Positions 54,569 through 64,000 are shown, counted from the stretch's first letter. The stretch: 64,000 nucleotides of DNA from Bacillus sp. A301a_S52 (GCA_024701455.1 JABXYP010000001.1:4158001-4222000); one strand, 5' to 3'. Numbers and translations: made by a program. Notes: generated by a model not told the origin, from the letters alone.

Positions 54569-56461
54569 TTAAAACACTGCCTGTTTAATTTGTTTAATGT
54601 AAAAATACCGTACGATAATGAAATAAATGACTTGAATAGTAAAGAAAATACCTAGAATAGTGGCAGAGAGAAGAAAGAGATCATGTTGAAAAGCATTCGA
54701 TAGCGCGTTTAGAGCAACAGCACCATGTATGAGCGCCACAGCAATCGGGGTGAAGAAGAGAATTGCCGTTTGTCTTGTAAGTATCTTCTTCAGTTCTTTT
54801 TCACTCAACCCTAACTTTGTAATAGCTCGGAACTTTTGTTTGTCTTCCTCTAAATCGGAATAAAGTCGGAAATATAGGAAGCTTCCTGCTGAGACAAAGA
54901 AGACGATACCGATAAACAGACCTATAAACAGGATTGGACTGTACATGGCACTCACTTCATAGATTGTAAAATCATTTGGTTGTAATTCATACGTGTCTAA
55001 ATGACTCCTCATAATTTGCCCTGCTTCAACGAGTGTGTCATGATCAGCATCCACTGCGTGCCAAACATAAAATGTCTCCTGAGAGATAGGTTCAGGTAAT
55101 TTGTCGAAGGCCTCATCTGGCACGATATAATAGACAATGTCAGGAAAAACGCCTGATTGAAGCGTGTCAGTAACAGTAAGTTCTTCTCCTGTTTCTAGAG
55201 GAATCTCGTCCATATCAGGGAGGTCGTAACCACCCATAGCCACATCTAATGTGGCTAACAAGACCTCATCCTTGGCTATCCTCACTGTATCGTAACCGAG
55301 AAGCTGTGCCATGTCATTATACTGCGATTCTGGTGTTATGAGGATAGAAGATCTGTTGTCCATTTCCTTAAATTCATAAAAATGAAGTAATGGTTGTTTA
55401 TTAATCGTTTCAATTTGCCCTTCTGTTAATACAGTCTCTACATATGCCAGTGTTTCCTCTATTTCTTCGTCAGTTGTGTCTGCGTGAGGTGTGTACGTAA
55501 AGGAATACGCATCCCTTAGGCCATGTGTAATAAAATTGTTAAATCCGAACAATGTACCGATAGCACTAAATGCCACCGTTGAAATGATCGCGACCATAAA
55601 GAAGGTTCGAGCATTGTCTTTCATCCGATAAGCCAAATCGGAAAATAAGAGCATATTCGTTTTTTTCCAAAACAAAGATTGCTTGCTTTTGAGCTTACGA
55701 ATAATAAAGACACTCAACTGTGTAAATAAAAAATATGTCCCTATGACAACGACGATAATAACAGGGAGCATCGCTATGATGACAGCTTCACCTTCAACAA
55801 TAAAAGCTGTTATATACCCGCTACCAAGTAAAATAACAGCCACAGCTGTTAAAAATTTTGAGGCTTTTGGTTCCCCTTTTGATTTTTTATCTCCTTTAAT
55901 GAGGTCGATTAGCTTATGGCTTTTGACCACTATTGATATAAAAAAGGAGATAAAAAGAAACAAGGCCGCAAACGAGATAAATGTCATAACAACCGCTTGC
56001 CAAGGAATATAGAAATACAATGAATCTTCAATAACAATTATATTCTCAGCTATTAACAGAATCACCTTCGCAAATAAGAGCCCAACTAAGATTCCACCTA
56101 TTGTTGCAAGAAAACCAATAATGATATTTTCTAAAAAAACCAACAGCCGAATCTGCCATGTTGAAATACCTTGGAGCATCAATAACCCGAATTCCTTCTT
56201 CCGAGACTTTAGAAACGCCCCCATAGAGTAGAGAACAAAGAAGAAAGAGAAAATATAAATGATAACAGCGGCCACATCCATCCCAAGGCTCGCGTCTTGT
56301 CCTATCCCCGATTCCATGATGCCACCGCTTAACACCGGATGATGAGCGAAAATATTAAATGTAAAGAACACCATGACCATGAATAAGCTGCTGAGGAAAT
56401 AAGCGATATATAAGCGCTTATTGCGAATGACATTGTTAAACGCGAACTGACGGAAAGTCAT
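54569..56461 (-). CDS. BceB-type ABC transporter permease
   Basis: A 630-residue membrane protein: about ten helices in a 1+ (3-4) + ... FtsX arrangement, with a large extracellular domain (about 310-510) between the central helices, as in BceB/VraG/PsdB. N-terminus is TFRQFAFNNVIRNKRLYIAYF. Such permeases recognise bacitracin-like or lantibiotic peptides bound to lipid carriers and also feed the sensor kinase. AGGAGGG is placed best for the ATG at 56461 (third Met codon of the frame). It overlaps the ATPase gene by 26 nt. The peptide recognised is unknown. Confidence 0.9.
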   Translation of the reverse strand: MTFRQFAFNNVIRNKRLYIAYFLSSLFMVMVFFTFNIFAHHPVLSGGIMESGIGQDASLGMDVAAVIIYIFSFFFVLYSMGAFLKSRKKEFGLLMLQGISTWQIRLLVFLENIIIGFLATIGGILVGLLFAKVILLIAENIIVIEDSLYFYIPWQAVVMTFISFAALFLFISFFISIVVKSHKLIDLIKGDKKSKGEPKASKFLTAVAVILLGSGYITAFIVEGEAVIIAMLPVIIVVVIGTYFLFTQLSVFIIRKLKSKQSLFWKKTNMLLFSDLAYRMKDNARTFFMVAIISTVAFSAIGTLFGFNNFITHGLRDAYSFTYTPHADTTDEEIEETLAYVETVLTEGQIETINKQPLLHFYEFKEMDNRSSILITPESQYNDMAQLLGYDTVRIAKDEVLLATLDVAMGGYDLPDMDEIPLETGEELTVTDTLQSGVFPDIVYYIVPDEAFDKLPEPISQETFYVWHAVDADHDTLVEAGQIMRSHLDTYELQPNDFTIYEVSAMYSPILFIGLFIGIVFFVSAGSFLYFRLYSDLEEDKQKFRAITKLGLSEKELKKILTRQTAILFFTPIAVALIHGAVALNALSNAFQHDLFLLSATILGIFFTIQVIYFIIVRYFYIKQIKQAVF

Positions 56462-57200
56462 TATCATTCCCTCCTAGCAGTGACAGTGTATCAATAATCT
56501 TTTGATAGAAGGTCTGGCGATGGTCACCTCGATGAATTTCTGAGAAGAGCTTGCCATCGCGAATGAAAATAACTCGATTGCAATAGCTGGCGGCTTGCGG
56601 ATCGTGTGTCACGAGTAGCATTGTCGCTTTCTCTTCAGTATTAATCGTTTCTAAAAGAGTCATGACATCTTTGGAGGACTTGGAATCAAGGTTACCAGTC
56701 GGTTCATCGGCAAGAAGGAGTTTAGGTGTATGAACCATAGCCCGTGCCACTGCCGTGCGCTGAGCTTGCCCACCTGATATTTCATACGTACGTTTCCCTA
56801 ATATGTCACTAATCCCCAACTTCGCTGCCACGTCTGCCGCCCGTTGTTTCATATAATCGACTTTTTTCCCATCCAGTGTAAGAGGAAGAACAATATTCTC
56901 TTCCACTGTTAGTGTGTGTAATAAATTGAAATCTTGAAAGATAAACCCTAACTCATTTCGACGGAATTTTGCAAGCTTCCCCTTTTTTAATAAATGAGGA
57001 TTGTGACCTCCAATAACTACTTCACCTGTAGTAGGCTCATCAATCGTCGCAATTAAATTGAGCAACGTCGTCTTACCACTTCCAGAAGGCCCCATAATCC
57101 CGACAAATTCTCCTTCTTCCACTGTAAAGTCAACATTCGTTAACGCTTTATAAGGTATTTTACCTTCGTAAATTTTACTTACTTGTTTAACATTTAACAT
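56436..57200 (-). CDS. BceA-type ABC transporter ATPase
   Basis: A 254-residue nucleotide-binding protein of the MacB/BceA group. Walker A is GPSGSGKTT, the signature is ISGGQAQRTAVA, Walker B is LLLADEPTGNLD, and the switch His is in LVTHDPQAA. ATG at 57200 is 8 nt after AAGGAG; the longer frame to 57248 precedes that site. Partner of the BceB-like permease. Confidence 0.93.
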   Translation of the reverse strand: MLNVKQVSKIYEGKIPYKALTNVDFTVEEGEFVGIMGPSGSGKTTLLNLIATIDEPTTGEVVIGGHNPHLLKKGKLAKFRRNELGFIFQDFNLLHTLTVEENIVLPLTLDGKKVDYMKQRAADVAAKLGISDILGKRTYEISGGQAQRTAVARAMVHTPKLLLADEPTGNLDSKSSKDVMTLLETINTEEKATMLLVTHDPQAASYCNRVIFIRDGKLFSEIHRGDHRQTFYQKIIDTLSLLGGNDNDFPSVRV

Positions 57201-57285
57201 CACAAGATCTCCTTTCCCTATTTGATCTGTGATCAGTTTACCGTTCATACTGACTAAATCACTATCGATTCATCTTTCATTTCCC

Positions 57286-58287
57286 TTACACGCTTGTAAG
57301 GTTTTGCGCAGAAGAGAAAATAATGCTGAATGTGCTTCCTTCCCCTTCTTTTGATTCTAACTCAATGCGATGGCCGAGTTGATCAAGCACTTCTTTGACA
57401 AGATAAAGTCCCATTCCCGTCGACTCCCTAAACATTCTTCCATTTTCACCCGTGTAAAAGGCGTTAAACACTCTTTTTATATCTTGTGTCGGAATCCCTA
57501 CCCCGAAGTCGGTCACTTCAAGAATGACTTCTTTATTTTCTTCATAGACGGCAATCGTTATTTTATTAGCAATATCAGTGGAATATTTAACCGCATTGTT
57601 AACGAGCTGAGCAATGATAAACATTAGCCATTTTTCATCCGTTTCTACTGTGATGTGAGGAGATAGTTGTCTTACTTCAGGATAAACATTATGACGAATA
57701 TAAAACCGTTTGTTTTCATGATTCACCTCTTTTACGAGAGTCGATAAGGAAACAGGCTTAAAATGAAAATCTTGTTCCATCGTCCTTAGTCTCGCCATGT
57801 AGAGCACGGTATTCAATCCATTTTTCAGCCGGTCAGTTTCGGCTCGAATATCTGAAGACTCTGGCTCTTCCACATTTCTTGCCGTTAAGTCTATGACAGA
57901 TAATGGCGTTTTCATTTGATGAACCCATTGATCGATAAAAGTTAAATGCTCTTCTTGCTGCTTTTCTAACGTTTTGATTTGCTTATGATAATGCTTATAC
58001 TGGGCCTTTAAGAGCTGATCAAGTGCTTTAGCCATCGGCATGTCTTCTGTTTTTTGGTATGAATCATCAAGTGACATGAGCGGCTTACTCAAGCGTGCAT
58101 AAAAGTGCCGATGACTAATGTAATGATACGCAAGATAGCCTGTTAACACGACTAACCCTAAAAAAATAGCGTAAACCGATAATTGAAAATCTCGGTAGCT
58201 ATCAAGCCAGAGGACGCCAATAACGCCAGAAAGCTGGATGATTTGAATGACAATAAGGAGTGAGTGCTCTTTAAGAAACAGCTTCAT
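57286..58287 (-). CDS. Intramembrane-sensing histidine kinase (BceS-like)
   Basis: A 333-residue kinase with two N-terminal helices (about 10-55) and almost no extracellular loop, the hallmark of intramembrane-sensing kinases that depend on a BceAB-type transporter for input. The DHp box FIDQWVHQMKTPLSVIDL has the phosphorylated His. The ATP-binding domain has N-box QLVNNAVKYS, G1 DFGVGIP and G2 GMGLYLVKE. ATG overlaps the response regulator stop (ATGA). Confidence 0.93.
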   Translation of the reverse strand: MKLFLKEHSLLIVIQIIQLSGVIGVLWLDSYRDFQLSVYAIFLGLVVLTGYLAYHYISHRHFYARLSKPLMSLDDSYQKTEDMPMAKALDQLLKAQYKHYHKQIKTLEKQQEEHLTFIDQWVHQMKTPLSVIDLTARNVEEPESSDIRAETDRLKNGLNTVLYMARLRTMEQDFHFKPVSLSTLVKEVNHENKRFYIRHNVYPEVRQLSPHITVETDEKWLMFIIAQLVNNAVKYSTDIANKITIAVYEENKEVILEVTDFGVGIPTQDIKRVFNAFYTGENGRMFRESTGMGLYLVKEVLDQLGHRIELESKEGEGSTFSIIFSSAQNLTSV

Positions 58288-58991
58288 GACTCCAGATCCT
58301 CTTCCCCAATGTCATTCAGACGATATCCCGCTCCTCTTACCGTTTCCACCATATCATCAAGTCCGAGGTCACTAAACTTTTTCCTAACGCGCGTCATATT
58401 CACATTTAAAGTATTTTCGTCCACATACGTTTGATCGTCCCAAAGTGTTTCCAGTAAATCCTCCCGTCCGCTGACTCTTGGAAAGCGCTCCATTAAATGT
58501 TCAATAATACCCGCTTCCTTAGCTGACAATGTCACCTTATGTGTCCCATATAATAATTCAAGTCGTTCAGGATAAAATGTCAGGCCTTTATGCGTCATTT
58601 TGCGCTCCTGCCCTTTTGCTGCATACTCCCCATAGGCTCTTCGCAGATGGCTACGAATTTTTGCTACAACCACCTGTGCATGAAATGGTTTTGTGATGAA
58701 ATCATCACCGCCATTTTCAAGTGCCATAACTTGGTCCATTTCACCCGTTCTTGCCGAGATAAAAATGACTGGACAAACGGACTCTAATCGGATTTGCCGA
58801 CACCAGTAATACCCATCAAAGCTAGGTAAGTTGATGTCGAGCAGAACGAGGTCGGGATTATGTGCACGAAACTCTTCCAACACACGATCAAAAGCCTGCA
58901 CCGTTACAACGCTGTAACCATAATCCTTTATGTATGCTTGTAGTAAGTTAGAAATTTTAGGGTCATCTTCGACAATAAGTATTTTTTGCAC
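58284..58991 (-). CDS. OmpR-family response regulator (BceR-like)
   Basis: A 235-residue regulator. The receiver domain (about 1-118) has EDDP, phosphoacceptor LVLLDINLPSFDG and the conserved Lys in FITKPFHAQVV. The C-terminal winged helix (about 130-225) includes LSAKEAGIIEHLM and VDENTLNVNMTRVRKK. It should activate the adjacent transporter genes when the kinase is stimulated. GTG start after GGGAGGTAAA. First gene of the R-S-A-B order; a TATAAT lies about 50 nt upstream. Confidence 0.93.
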   Translation of the reverse strand: MQKILIVEDDPKISNLLQAYIKDYGYSVVTVQAFDRVLEEFRAHNPDLVLLDINLPSFDGYYWCRQIRLESVCPVIFISARTGEMDQVMALENGGDDFITKPFHAQVVVAKIRSHLRRAYGEYAAKGQERKMTHKGLTFYPERLELLYGTHKVTLSAKEAGIIEHLMERFPRVSGREDLLETLWDDQTYVDENTLNVNMTRVRKKFSDLGLDDMVETVRGAGYRLNDIGEEDLES

Positions 58992-59221
58992 GAATGTTTA
59001 CCTCCCTTATAGTGAAGCTCGCTACCCTTTCTATTATATAGGAGTTGCTTAATGAATTAATAAGTAAAAAAAATAATACTCTATGACCTTAAACATAGCG
59101 TGGTCAATTTAATAAAGCAACCGTCCCATAGCCGAAGTAGTTTCAAAACAATGTGTGTTTTAATTAATGCCATCAGTCAAAATTCGAATGATGACTGGGG
59201 AGACGGACTTTTCCCATGGGC

Positions 59222-59412
59222 TTGTCATTAATAACCTCAGATTAAATGTCTTTACGATTAAAAAGCCTTGTCAATAATTGAGTCATTAGTGAGAGTAAAA
59301 TAAGCGGATATTTTTCGGTTAGATGGAGAAATGAGCTCATTCTGGAGGATATAAGGGTAAATTTTCCGGTTATGCAAATAAAAACGACCTATTTCTCAGA
59401 TTTTCTGGGTCA
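59222..59412. repeat. R2 dispersed intergenic repeat, copy 2
   Basis: About 190 nt similar to 27580-27780 (shared CAATAATTGAGTCATTAGTG, TTTTTCGGTTAGATG and AAATTTTCCGG). Here it is not joined to a full R1 core. Confidence 0.75.
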
Positions 59413-59689
59413 TTAACGGAATCTCTCCGTCTATTTAAGCTAGTGTTATGGCTAATAGCTATTTAAGAGAATTTTCTCCGGCTATTTTTCTGATCGGGTT
59501 CTTAACCTGATTCTCAACCGATAAAAACGAATCCTCGCTATCCCAGAGGAGGAGAACAATATCTTTTTATCAACTGGCTAATGAAGCACTTTTTCCACCT
59601 TCTTCTCACTTAGTGTTAAATACTTCTGAACTTCTATCCATAGAGAATATGACTTCTCCTTTTCGAATTGGGAATAAAACACACATTTA
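59413..59689. other. Intergenic DNA between R2 and R1e
   Basis: About 275 nt without a supported gene; one GAGGAGGAG run near 59547-59555 is not followed by a start codon at usable distance. Confidence 0.45.
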
Positions 59690-59781
59690 ATCTGTGGGAG
59701 TTGCGTGAATCAGGACATCCGCGTCCGCTATCTCCCGCCTAAATGGCGTTAGCTCTCCACTCCATTTTGAGCAAGAAGATG
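59690..59781. repeat. R1 dispersed palindromic repeat, copy e (3'-truncated)
   Basis: Head and 5' half as in copy d (GTTGCGTGAAT, GCGTCCGC). The inner stem is AAATGG/CCATTT rather than AAATAG/CTATTT, a paired change that keeps base pairing. The 3' outer arm is missing. Confidence 0.75.
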
Positions 59782-59808
59782 ATATTATATTTTCTACACA
59801 TAATTAAA

Positions 59809-59846
59809 GAAAATGGAAAAGGGCACTTTATCAGCCCTTTTCCATT
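59809..59846 (-). terminator. Terminator of the chemoreceptor gene
   Basis: On the minus strand AATGGAAAAGGGC pairs with GCCCTTTTCCATT and is followed by TTCTTT. Confidence 0.9.
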
Positions 59847-59951
59847 AAAACTCTCATATCCTCTTTCAAATCGTTGCTAAAGACACCTTTTCTCTTCTAA
59901 GTTCCTTCACCGTAATATGTCTTCACTTGGTATTTTCGATACACCCCTTAA

Positions 59952-62036
59952 TTAAGGCGTTTCCTCCACATCATCTTCCACTGATTCATGACGTTCCGTT
60001 GAGAATCGTTGAATCAGTTTTTCAAGGGTTTCACCAGATTCCTGGAGATTTTCCGCTGATGTGGTGATTGTTCGTAATGCTTTTAATTGCTCCTCAGTAG
60101 ATGCGCTAACTTCTTCAGAGGCTGCCGCACTCTCTTGTAAAATAGCTGCAATATGACTAATGGATTCGACGACATTGTCTTTATAGGAATCAATGTTATC
60201 AATATCTTTACCAATTTCCCCAATTGCCTTAATCATTTGGTCATTTTTCTCAGATATCGTTTCGAAAAGCTGGGAGGAGTCTTCCGCCGCTTTATTTTGA
60301 GCTTCTGACATTTCCCTTGATGATGAGATTTGTTTCTCAGCGTCCTTCGATTCAGACTGCACCTTTTTAATTGTGTGACTAATATTTTCTGTCGCTTGAG
60401 ATGTTTGTTCTGCAAGCTTTCTCACTTCATCAGCTACTACCGCAAACCCTTTACCTTGTTCTCCTGCTCTGGCTGCCTCAATAGATGCATTTAACGCCAG
60501 TAAATTCGTTTGTTCAGAAATGTCACTGATGGTATTGACAATGGTCCCTATTTCCGTCATTTTAGCTGATAACTTTTGAATGACGGTTTCCACAGACATG
60601 ACCACATTTTTTGATGCGGTAGATTTTTCTTTCAAAAGTCCCATTTGGGTCAGCCCTTGCTCATTTAGGGATTGCACATCCCCTGAGAACCCTTTTAATT
60701 GGTTCGTTTGTTTAACTAAATTAGTCAATTGCTCAGACAAGGATGCCGTTTGTTCATTAGTACTCTCAGCATGGTTCGCCGCTTCTGATGCCCCATTAGC
60801 TGCATCGCTCATTGCCCGATTAATTTCCTCACTTGATGCGGTTGTTTCTTCCGATACAGCACTCAATTGTTCTGTAGAATCTGCCACAGTATGAATAGAC
60901 GTTTTAACAGATGTAACGAGTTCTCTAATGTTTTTAACCATCCCGTTAAAGTTGTCCGTCAATTCGCCAATTTCATCTGACGTTGACGGCTCAAGGTGCA
61001 CTGATAAATCTCCTGAAGCTACTTTACTTACTTCATCATTAAGCTGTTTTACTGGTTTCGTAATTTTCTTCGCTATTATAAGTGCAATCATCACAAACAC
61101 CAAAATGATGACAACTGAGACGATAATGATTTGTAAAAGTAACTGATTTAACGCCGCATAGGCTTCATCGTCTGGAATAACAAGCCCTAGCGTCCAGTCT
61201 GTTCGTGGGATATGTTCATAATAGACGTGAGCATCACCAGAGCTTAAGGCAACGGTGTGGACGCCTGAGGCTTGGGTTGCCATCGCATCGTGAAGAGAAG
61301 AAAGTTCCCCATCATCAGCCACTGTCACCTCTAATTGTGTCCCCCCATCAGGATGAACAATGAACTCCTCACCAGATCCTAGCAAAAATGTCTCGCCGCT
61401 CTCAGTGCCTGTATCAATCGTTTCAACAATCGTTTGTAAGTTCCCTATATCAATATCACTGGATATCACACCAGCCAGTGACCCTGTATGCGAATAGAAT
61501 GGAATACTTGTCGTAATGAGCGTTGTATCAAGGGCCTCATCGAAATAAGGCTCAGTCCATGAGACCTCCCCCGCTTCTGCTCCCGATATATACCACTCAT
61601 GGCTTGGATAATCATATTCTGCCGTTTCATATTCATCTGTAAAAACGACGTTCTCATCATCTTTATAGGCATATGGACCCATGTACTCTGTATCTGAATC
61701 ATGGGCGTAAGGCTCAAACCATACCCCCATCCCAAATGTGTCCTCATTTAACGGAAGCATTCGTTCAAATAACGCACGATAATCGTCATGAGAAAAATCT
61801 GTTCCATTAGCTCCAGCTATAGAACTTAACGATTCTCCGAGACGTTGGTGACTAATTAATTGTCTATCTATATCATTAACGACCTCACTTGATAAATGGC
61901 CCATTTTTTCTGAAATTTGAGCTTGTAATTGCGATTCAGCAAAAAAATAACTGAATAATGATAGTGTGACGATGGCAACAATCACTACCGGCACAAAGAT
62001 GAGTATCTTCTTTTGGATACTGCTTTTCCTCTTCAT
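59952..62036 (-). CDS. Methyl-accepting chemotaxis protein with Cache sensor
   Basis: A 694-residue chemoreceptor: helix 1 (about 10-32), extracellular double-Cache-type ligand domain (about 40-290; [20 protein letters not shown], then [18 protein letters not shown]), helix 2 (about 300-325), HAMP and the signalling domain with the conserved hairpin tip [20 protein letters not shown]. It relays ligand binding to CheA/CheW. The ligand is unknown; the domain type commonly binds amino acids or organic acids. ATG at 62036 follows AAAGGAG; the upstream frame to 62093 lacks a site. Monocistronic. Confidence 0.92.
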   Translation of the reverse strand: MKRKSSIQKKILIFVPVVIVAIVTLSLFSYFFAESQLQAQISEKMGHLSSEVVNDIDRQLISHQRLGESLSSIAGANGTDFSHDDYRALFERMLPLNEDTFGMGVWFEPYAHDSDTEYMGPYAYKDDENVVFTDEYETAEYDYPSHEWYISGAEAGEVSWTEPYFDEALDTTLITTSIPFYSHTGSLAGVISSDIDIGNLQTIVETIDTGTESGETFLLGSGEEFIVHPDGGTQLEVTVADDGELSSLHDAMATQASGVHTVALSSGDAHVYYEHIPRTDWTLGLVIPDDEAYAALNQLLLQIIIVSVVIILVFVMIALIIAKKITKPVKQLNDEVSKVASGDLSVHLEPSTSDEIGELTDNFNGMVKNIRELVTSVKTSIHTVADSTEQLSAVSEETTASSEEINRAMSDAANGASEAANHAESTNEQTASLSEQLTNLVKQTNQLKGFSGDVQSLNEQGLTQMGLLKEKSTASKNVVMSVETVIQKLSAKMTEIGTIVNTISDISEQTNLLALNASIEAARAGEQGKGFAVVADEVRKLAEQTSQATENISHTIKKVQSESKDAEKQISSSREMSEAQNKAAEDSSQLFETISEKNDQMIKAIGEIGKDIDNIDSYKDNVVESISHIAAILQESAAASEEVSASTEEQLKALRTITTSAENLQESGETLEKLIQRFSTERHESVEDDVEETP

Positions 62037-62288
62037 AAAAACGCTCCTTTCTATTTTTACACTCCAATCCCAATACAGTAATTCTATCGGCAAAATTCGA
62101 CACCATTTAAGTTCATTTAGATATTTAGTCCTATTAACGATCTAATTCCCCATTTAGGACTACTTGTAACCAATATATAGTATAAAAACGTGACATTTAT
62201 CTTTTTTAAAAAGATATGTGTGAACTAGTGAACTTTTAACCTTATAAAGCCGTAAAATACTATAAGAAGGTGAGAGGGAGCAGCGAAT

Positions 62289-62576
62289 ATGTTGAATGTA
62301 AGTGTTAAAACTGTGGGCGATAATCTCGTCGTTCAGTGGCAAATGGCAAGTATAAAAATTCCTATAAAAGATATTATCGATGTCAGACAAACCGAACAGA
62401 CGAAATATCAAGGCAGTAAGAAACTGATTAAAATAGGGAGCTATTCAGGAACTGAAAGCTGTCTACAAATTACGACTTACTCTTTATGCTATCGTTTACA
62501 ATGCCCTCACCTTGATGAGATCGAAGTCATGGTGGTGACTAGTATAAGGGGGCGAAGCAAAAAACATCGATGGTAA
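62289..62576 (+). CDS. SunI/YnzG-family protein
   Basis: A 95-residue protein with LVVQWQMASIKIPIKDIIDV near the N-terminus and KKLIKIGSYSG mid-way. It resembles the PH-like SunI/YnzG family, whose best-known member (B. subtilis YolF) gives immunity to sublancin. It lacks an adjacent bacteriocin gene here. GGGAG precedes the ATG by 8 nt. It ends with an unusual basic tail (RGRSKKHRW). Immunity function is inferred from family only. Confidence 0.75.
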   Translation: MLNVSVKTVGDNLVVQWQMASIKIPIKDIIDVRQTEQTKYQGSKKLIKIGSYSGTESCLQITTYSLCYRLQCPHLDEIEVMVVTSIRGRSKKHRW

Positions 62577-62619
62577 CTTGTCCACCGCAGTCTCTAGGTG
62601 ATTTGCTTTAAATTCTTAA

Positions 62620-62661
62620 CAAAAAAGACCTTGTTATGCACCCCGCATAACAAAGCCTTTC
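62620..62661. terminator. Bidirectional terminator
   Basis: AAGACCTTGTTATGC and GCATAACAAAGCCTT form a stem around ACCCC, with TTTC on the plus side and CTTTTTTG on the minus side. It separates the convergent SunI-like and ABC exporter genes. Confidence 0.9.
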
Positions 62662-62670
62662 ATTATCTAT

Positions 62671-64000
62671 TTAACTGAATTGGGCGTGGTGCAAGCGGCT
62701 GTAAACGCCATCTGAATGTATTAATTCATCATGATGGCCTTGTTCAGCAATTCCCTCTTTCGTCACCACAACGATGCGGTCCGCATGTTTAATCGTTGCT
62801 AGCCGATGAGCGATCACCAATGTCGTTCGTCCTTTTGATAGTTCCGTTAATGACTTTTGAATCGCAATTTCTGTTTCTGTATCCAACGCCGAGGTTGCCT
62901 CATCCAGAATGAGGATAGGTGGGTTTTTTAAAAACATTCGAGCGATCGATAAACGTTGCTTTTGTCCTCCAGAAAGCTTAACCCCCCGCTCACCGATGAT
63001 CGTCTCTAACCCATCTGGCTGACTTTCAATAAAGTCATCAAGACGAGCCTTCCGAGCCGCTTCCATGATCTCCCCATCTGTTGCCATCAAGTTTCCGTAA
63101 GCAATGTTCTCTTTAATACTTCCTGAAAATAGGAAGACGTCCTGTTGAACAATCCCAATTTGGCTCCGCAATGACTCTTGCTTAATGTTACGGATATCAA
63201 TGCCATCAATTGTAATAGCCCCTTCATCTACATCATAAAAGCGAGGAAGAAGACTACACAGTGTCGTTTTTCCTGCTCCTGAAGGTCCGACAAATGCGAC
63301 AGTTTCACCGGCTGCAATGGATAAGTTAATGCCGTTAAGCACGTTCTCCAAGCCTTTATAACCAAAGGTGACATTCGAATACGTAATATGGCCATTTAAA
63401 TCAGCCTCTATCGCGTCCTCTGCATCCGAAATATCAGGCTGTAAGTCAATCACTTCTGTATAGCGTTTAAACCCCGCGATACCTTTAGGATAACTTTCAA
63501 TAACCGCGTTAATTTTTTGAATAGGGTTAATTAAAATATTTGTTAATAAAATATAGGCCACAAACTCACCGTATGTTAAGTTACCACCAATAACAAACCA
63601 CGTACCAAACATTAATGTAAGTAAGGTAACAAGCCTCATAAGCATATAGTTAGCTGTGACATTTTGAGCCATTATTTTATAGGAAGCGAGCTTCGTTTGA
63701 CGATATTGCGCATTATTTTTGGCAAACTGTGTTTGTTCATACTTTTCATTAGCGAATGCTTTAACAACGCGAATACCACCGATACTATCCTCCACTCTCG
63801 CATTAATATCCGCTACATCCTTGAACATACGTCGGAATGTGTGCGTCATTTTTTTGTTAAAGTAGATGGCAAAAATAACGATTAACGGTACCACAGTAAA
63901 AATAATGAGCGCAAGTCTCCAATTTATTGTCATCATTATCGCTAATGAGCCGACTAACGTCATTACAGCGACGAAGACATCTTCAGGACCATGATGGGCC
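62671..64000 (-). CDS. ABC exporter, fused membrane and ATPase domains (N-terminus outside window)
   Basis: The visible ~443 residues hold the end of the membrane domain (with HHGPEDVF upstream of the first Met, so the frame continues past 64000) and a full ATPase: Walker A GPSGAGKTT, signature LSGGQKQRLSIA, Walker B ILILDEATSALD and switch His in VIAHRLAT. It is of the MsbA/YfiB-type half-exporter family that pumps lipids, drugs or peptides. Substrate unknown. Confidence 0.92.
   Translation of the reverse strand, partial: AHHGPEDVFVAVMTLVGSLAIMMTINWRLALIIFTVVPLIVIFAIYFNKKMTHTFRRMFKDVADINARVEDSIGGIRVVKAFANEKYEQTQFAKNNAQYRQTKLASYKIMAQNVTANYMLMRLVTLLTLMFGTWFVIGGNLTYGEFVAYILLTNILINPIQKINAVIESYPKGIAGFKRYTEVIDLQPDISDAEDAIEADLNGHITYSNVTFGYKGLENVLNGINLSIAAGETVAFVGPSGAGKTTLCSLLPRFYDVDEGAITIDGIDIRNIKQESLRSQIGIVQQDVFLFSGSIKENIAYGNLMATDGEIMEAARKARLDDFIESQPDGLETIIGERGVKLSGGQKQRLSIARMFLKNPPILILDEATSALDTETEIAIQKSLTELSKGRTTLVIAHRLATIKHADRIVVVTKEGIAEQGHHDELIHSDGVYSRLHHAQFS

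Noticed and set aside
57223..57235. Palindrome TGATC-TGT-GATCA upstream of the BceA-like ATPase as a BceR operator
   Set aside because: It does not fit the known BceR-type inverted repeat well and is short enough to be chance.
1..64000. CRISPR array, prophage or intact insertion sequence
   Set aside because: No regularly spaced repeats, phage structural or integrase genes, or complete transposase frames were seen; R1/R2 are dispersed, not arrayed.

Overview
The window looks like chromosomal DNA of an endospore-forming, low-to-mid GC Bacillaceae species, probably a salt- or alkali-adapted one. Three things suggest this: two tandem SspH-type spore protein genes, Bacillus-style Shine-Dalgarno sites, Fur boxes and cre sites, and very acidic secreted proteins (peptide-binding lipoprotein, transglutaminase-like lipoprotein, amylase). 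The genus assignment is inference; no 16S or other marker is present.

Layout. 1-7.7 kb: two tandem copies of a three-gene operon on the minus strand (Hpt-REC-GGDEF-REC diguanylate cyclase, HEAT-repeat protein, processive family-2 glycosyltransferase); the left copy runs off the window. 8.3-10.3 kb: a Gfo/Idh/MocA oxidoreductase and an acetamidase/formamidase. 10.5-21 kb: aspartate-family amino acid synthesis (hom-thrC-thrB, metA, aspartokinase), interspersed with tRNA-Arg(CCU), a DAO-type flavoenzyme, a HAD phosphatase and a GltS-type Na+/glutamate symporter. 21.1-27.3 kb: a Dpp/Opp peptide ABC importer with a divergent binding-protein gene. 27.3-39 kb: azoreductase, a membrane PAS-GGDEF cyclase, CHY zinc-finger protein, acyl-CoA thioesterase, modAB, a 58-residue membrane protein, a transglutaminase-like lipoprotein, a five-LysM protein and small membrane or lipoproteins.

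39.2-49.2 kb is an iron region: a Fur-box-preceded operon feoA-feoB-(SAM-binding, nicotianamine-synthase-like protein)-(YbhN-like membrane protein); sspH twice; and a divergent Fur-box promoter serving a ferredoxin/flavodoxin-NADP reductase on one side and a siderophore ABC importer on the other. 49.2-51.2 kb: a 5'-truncated gene followed by a tandem array of four intact and one truncated ~106-residue membrane proteins of unrecognised family. 51.4-54.3 kb: a secreted MalS-like GH13 amylase with CBM25-type modules and cre sites. 54.5-59 kb: a BceRSAB-type peptide-antibiotic sensing and export module. 59.9-64 kb: chemoreceptor, SunI/YnzG-like protein and the C-terminal part of an ABC exporter.

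The intergenic DNA carries a dispersed palindromic repeat family (called R1 here; five copies plus a fragment, with compensatory stem changes) and a ~190-200 nt repeat (R2; two copies). The observations most worth following up are the duplicated signalling/polysaccharide operon whose second copy has lost its phosphorelay His and Asp, the Fur-linked feo operon with a possible metallophore-type enzyme, the small membrane protein array and R1. No phage, CRISPR array or intact insertion sequence was seen.
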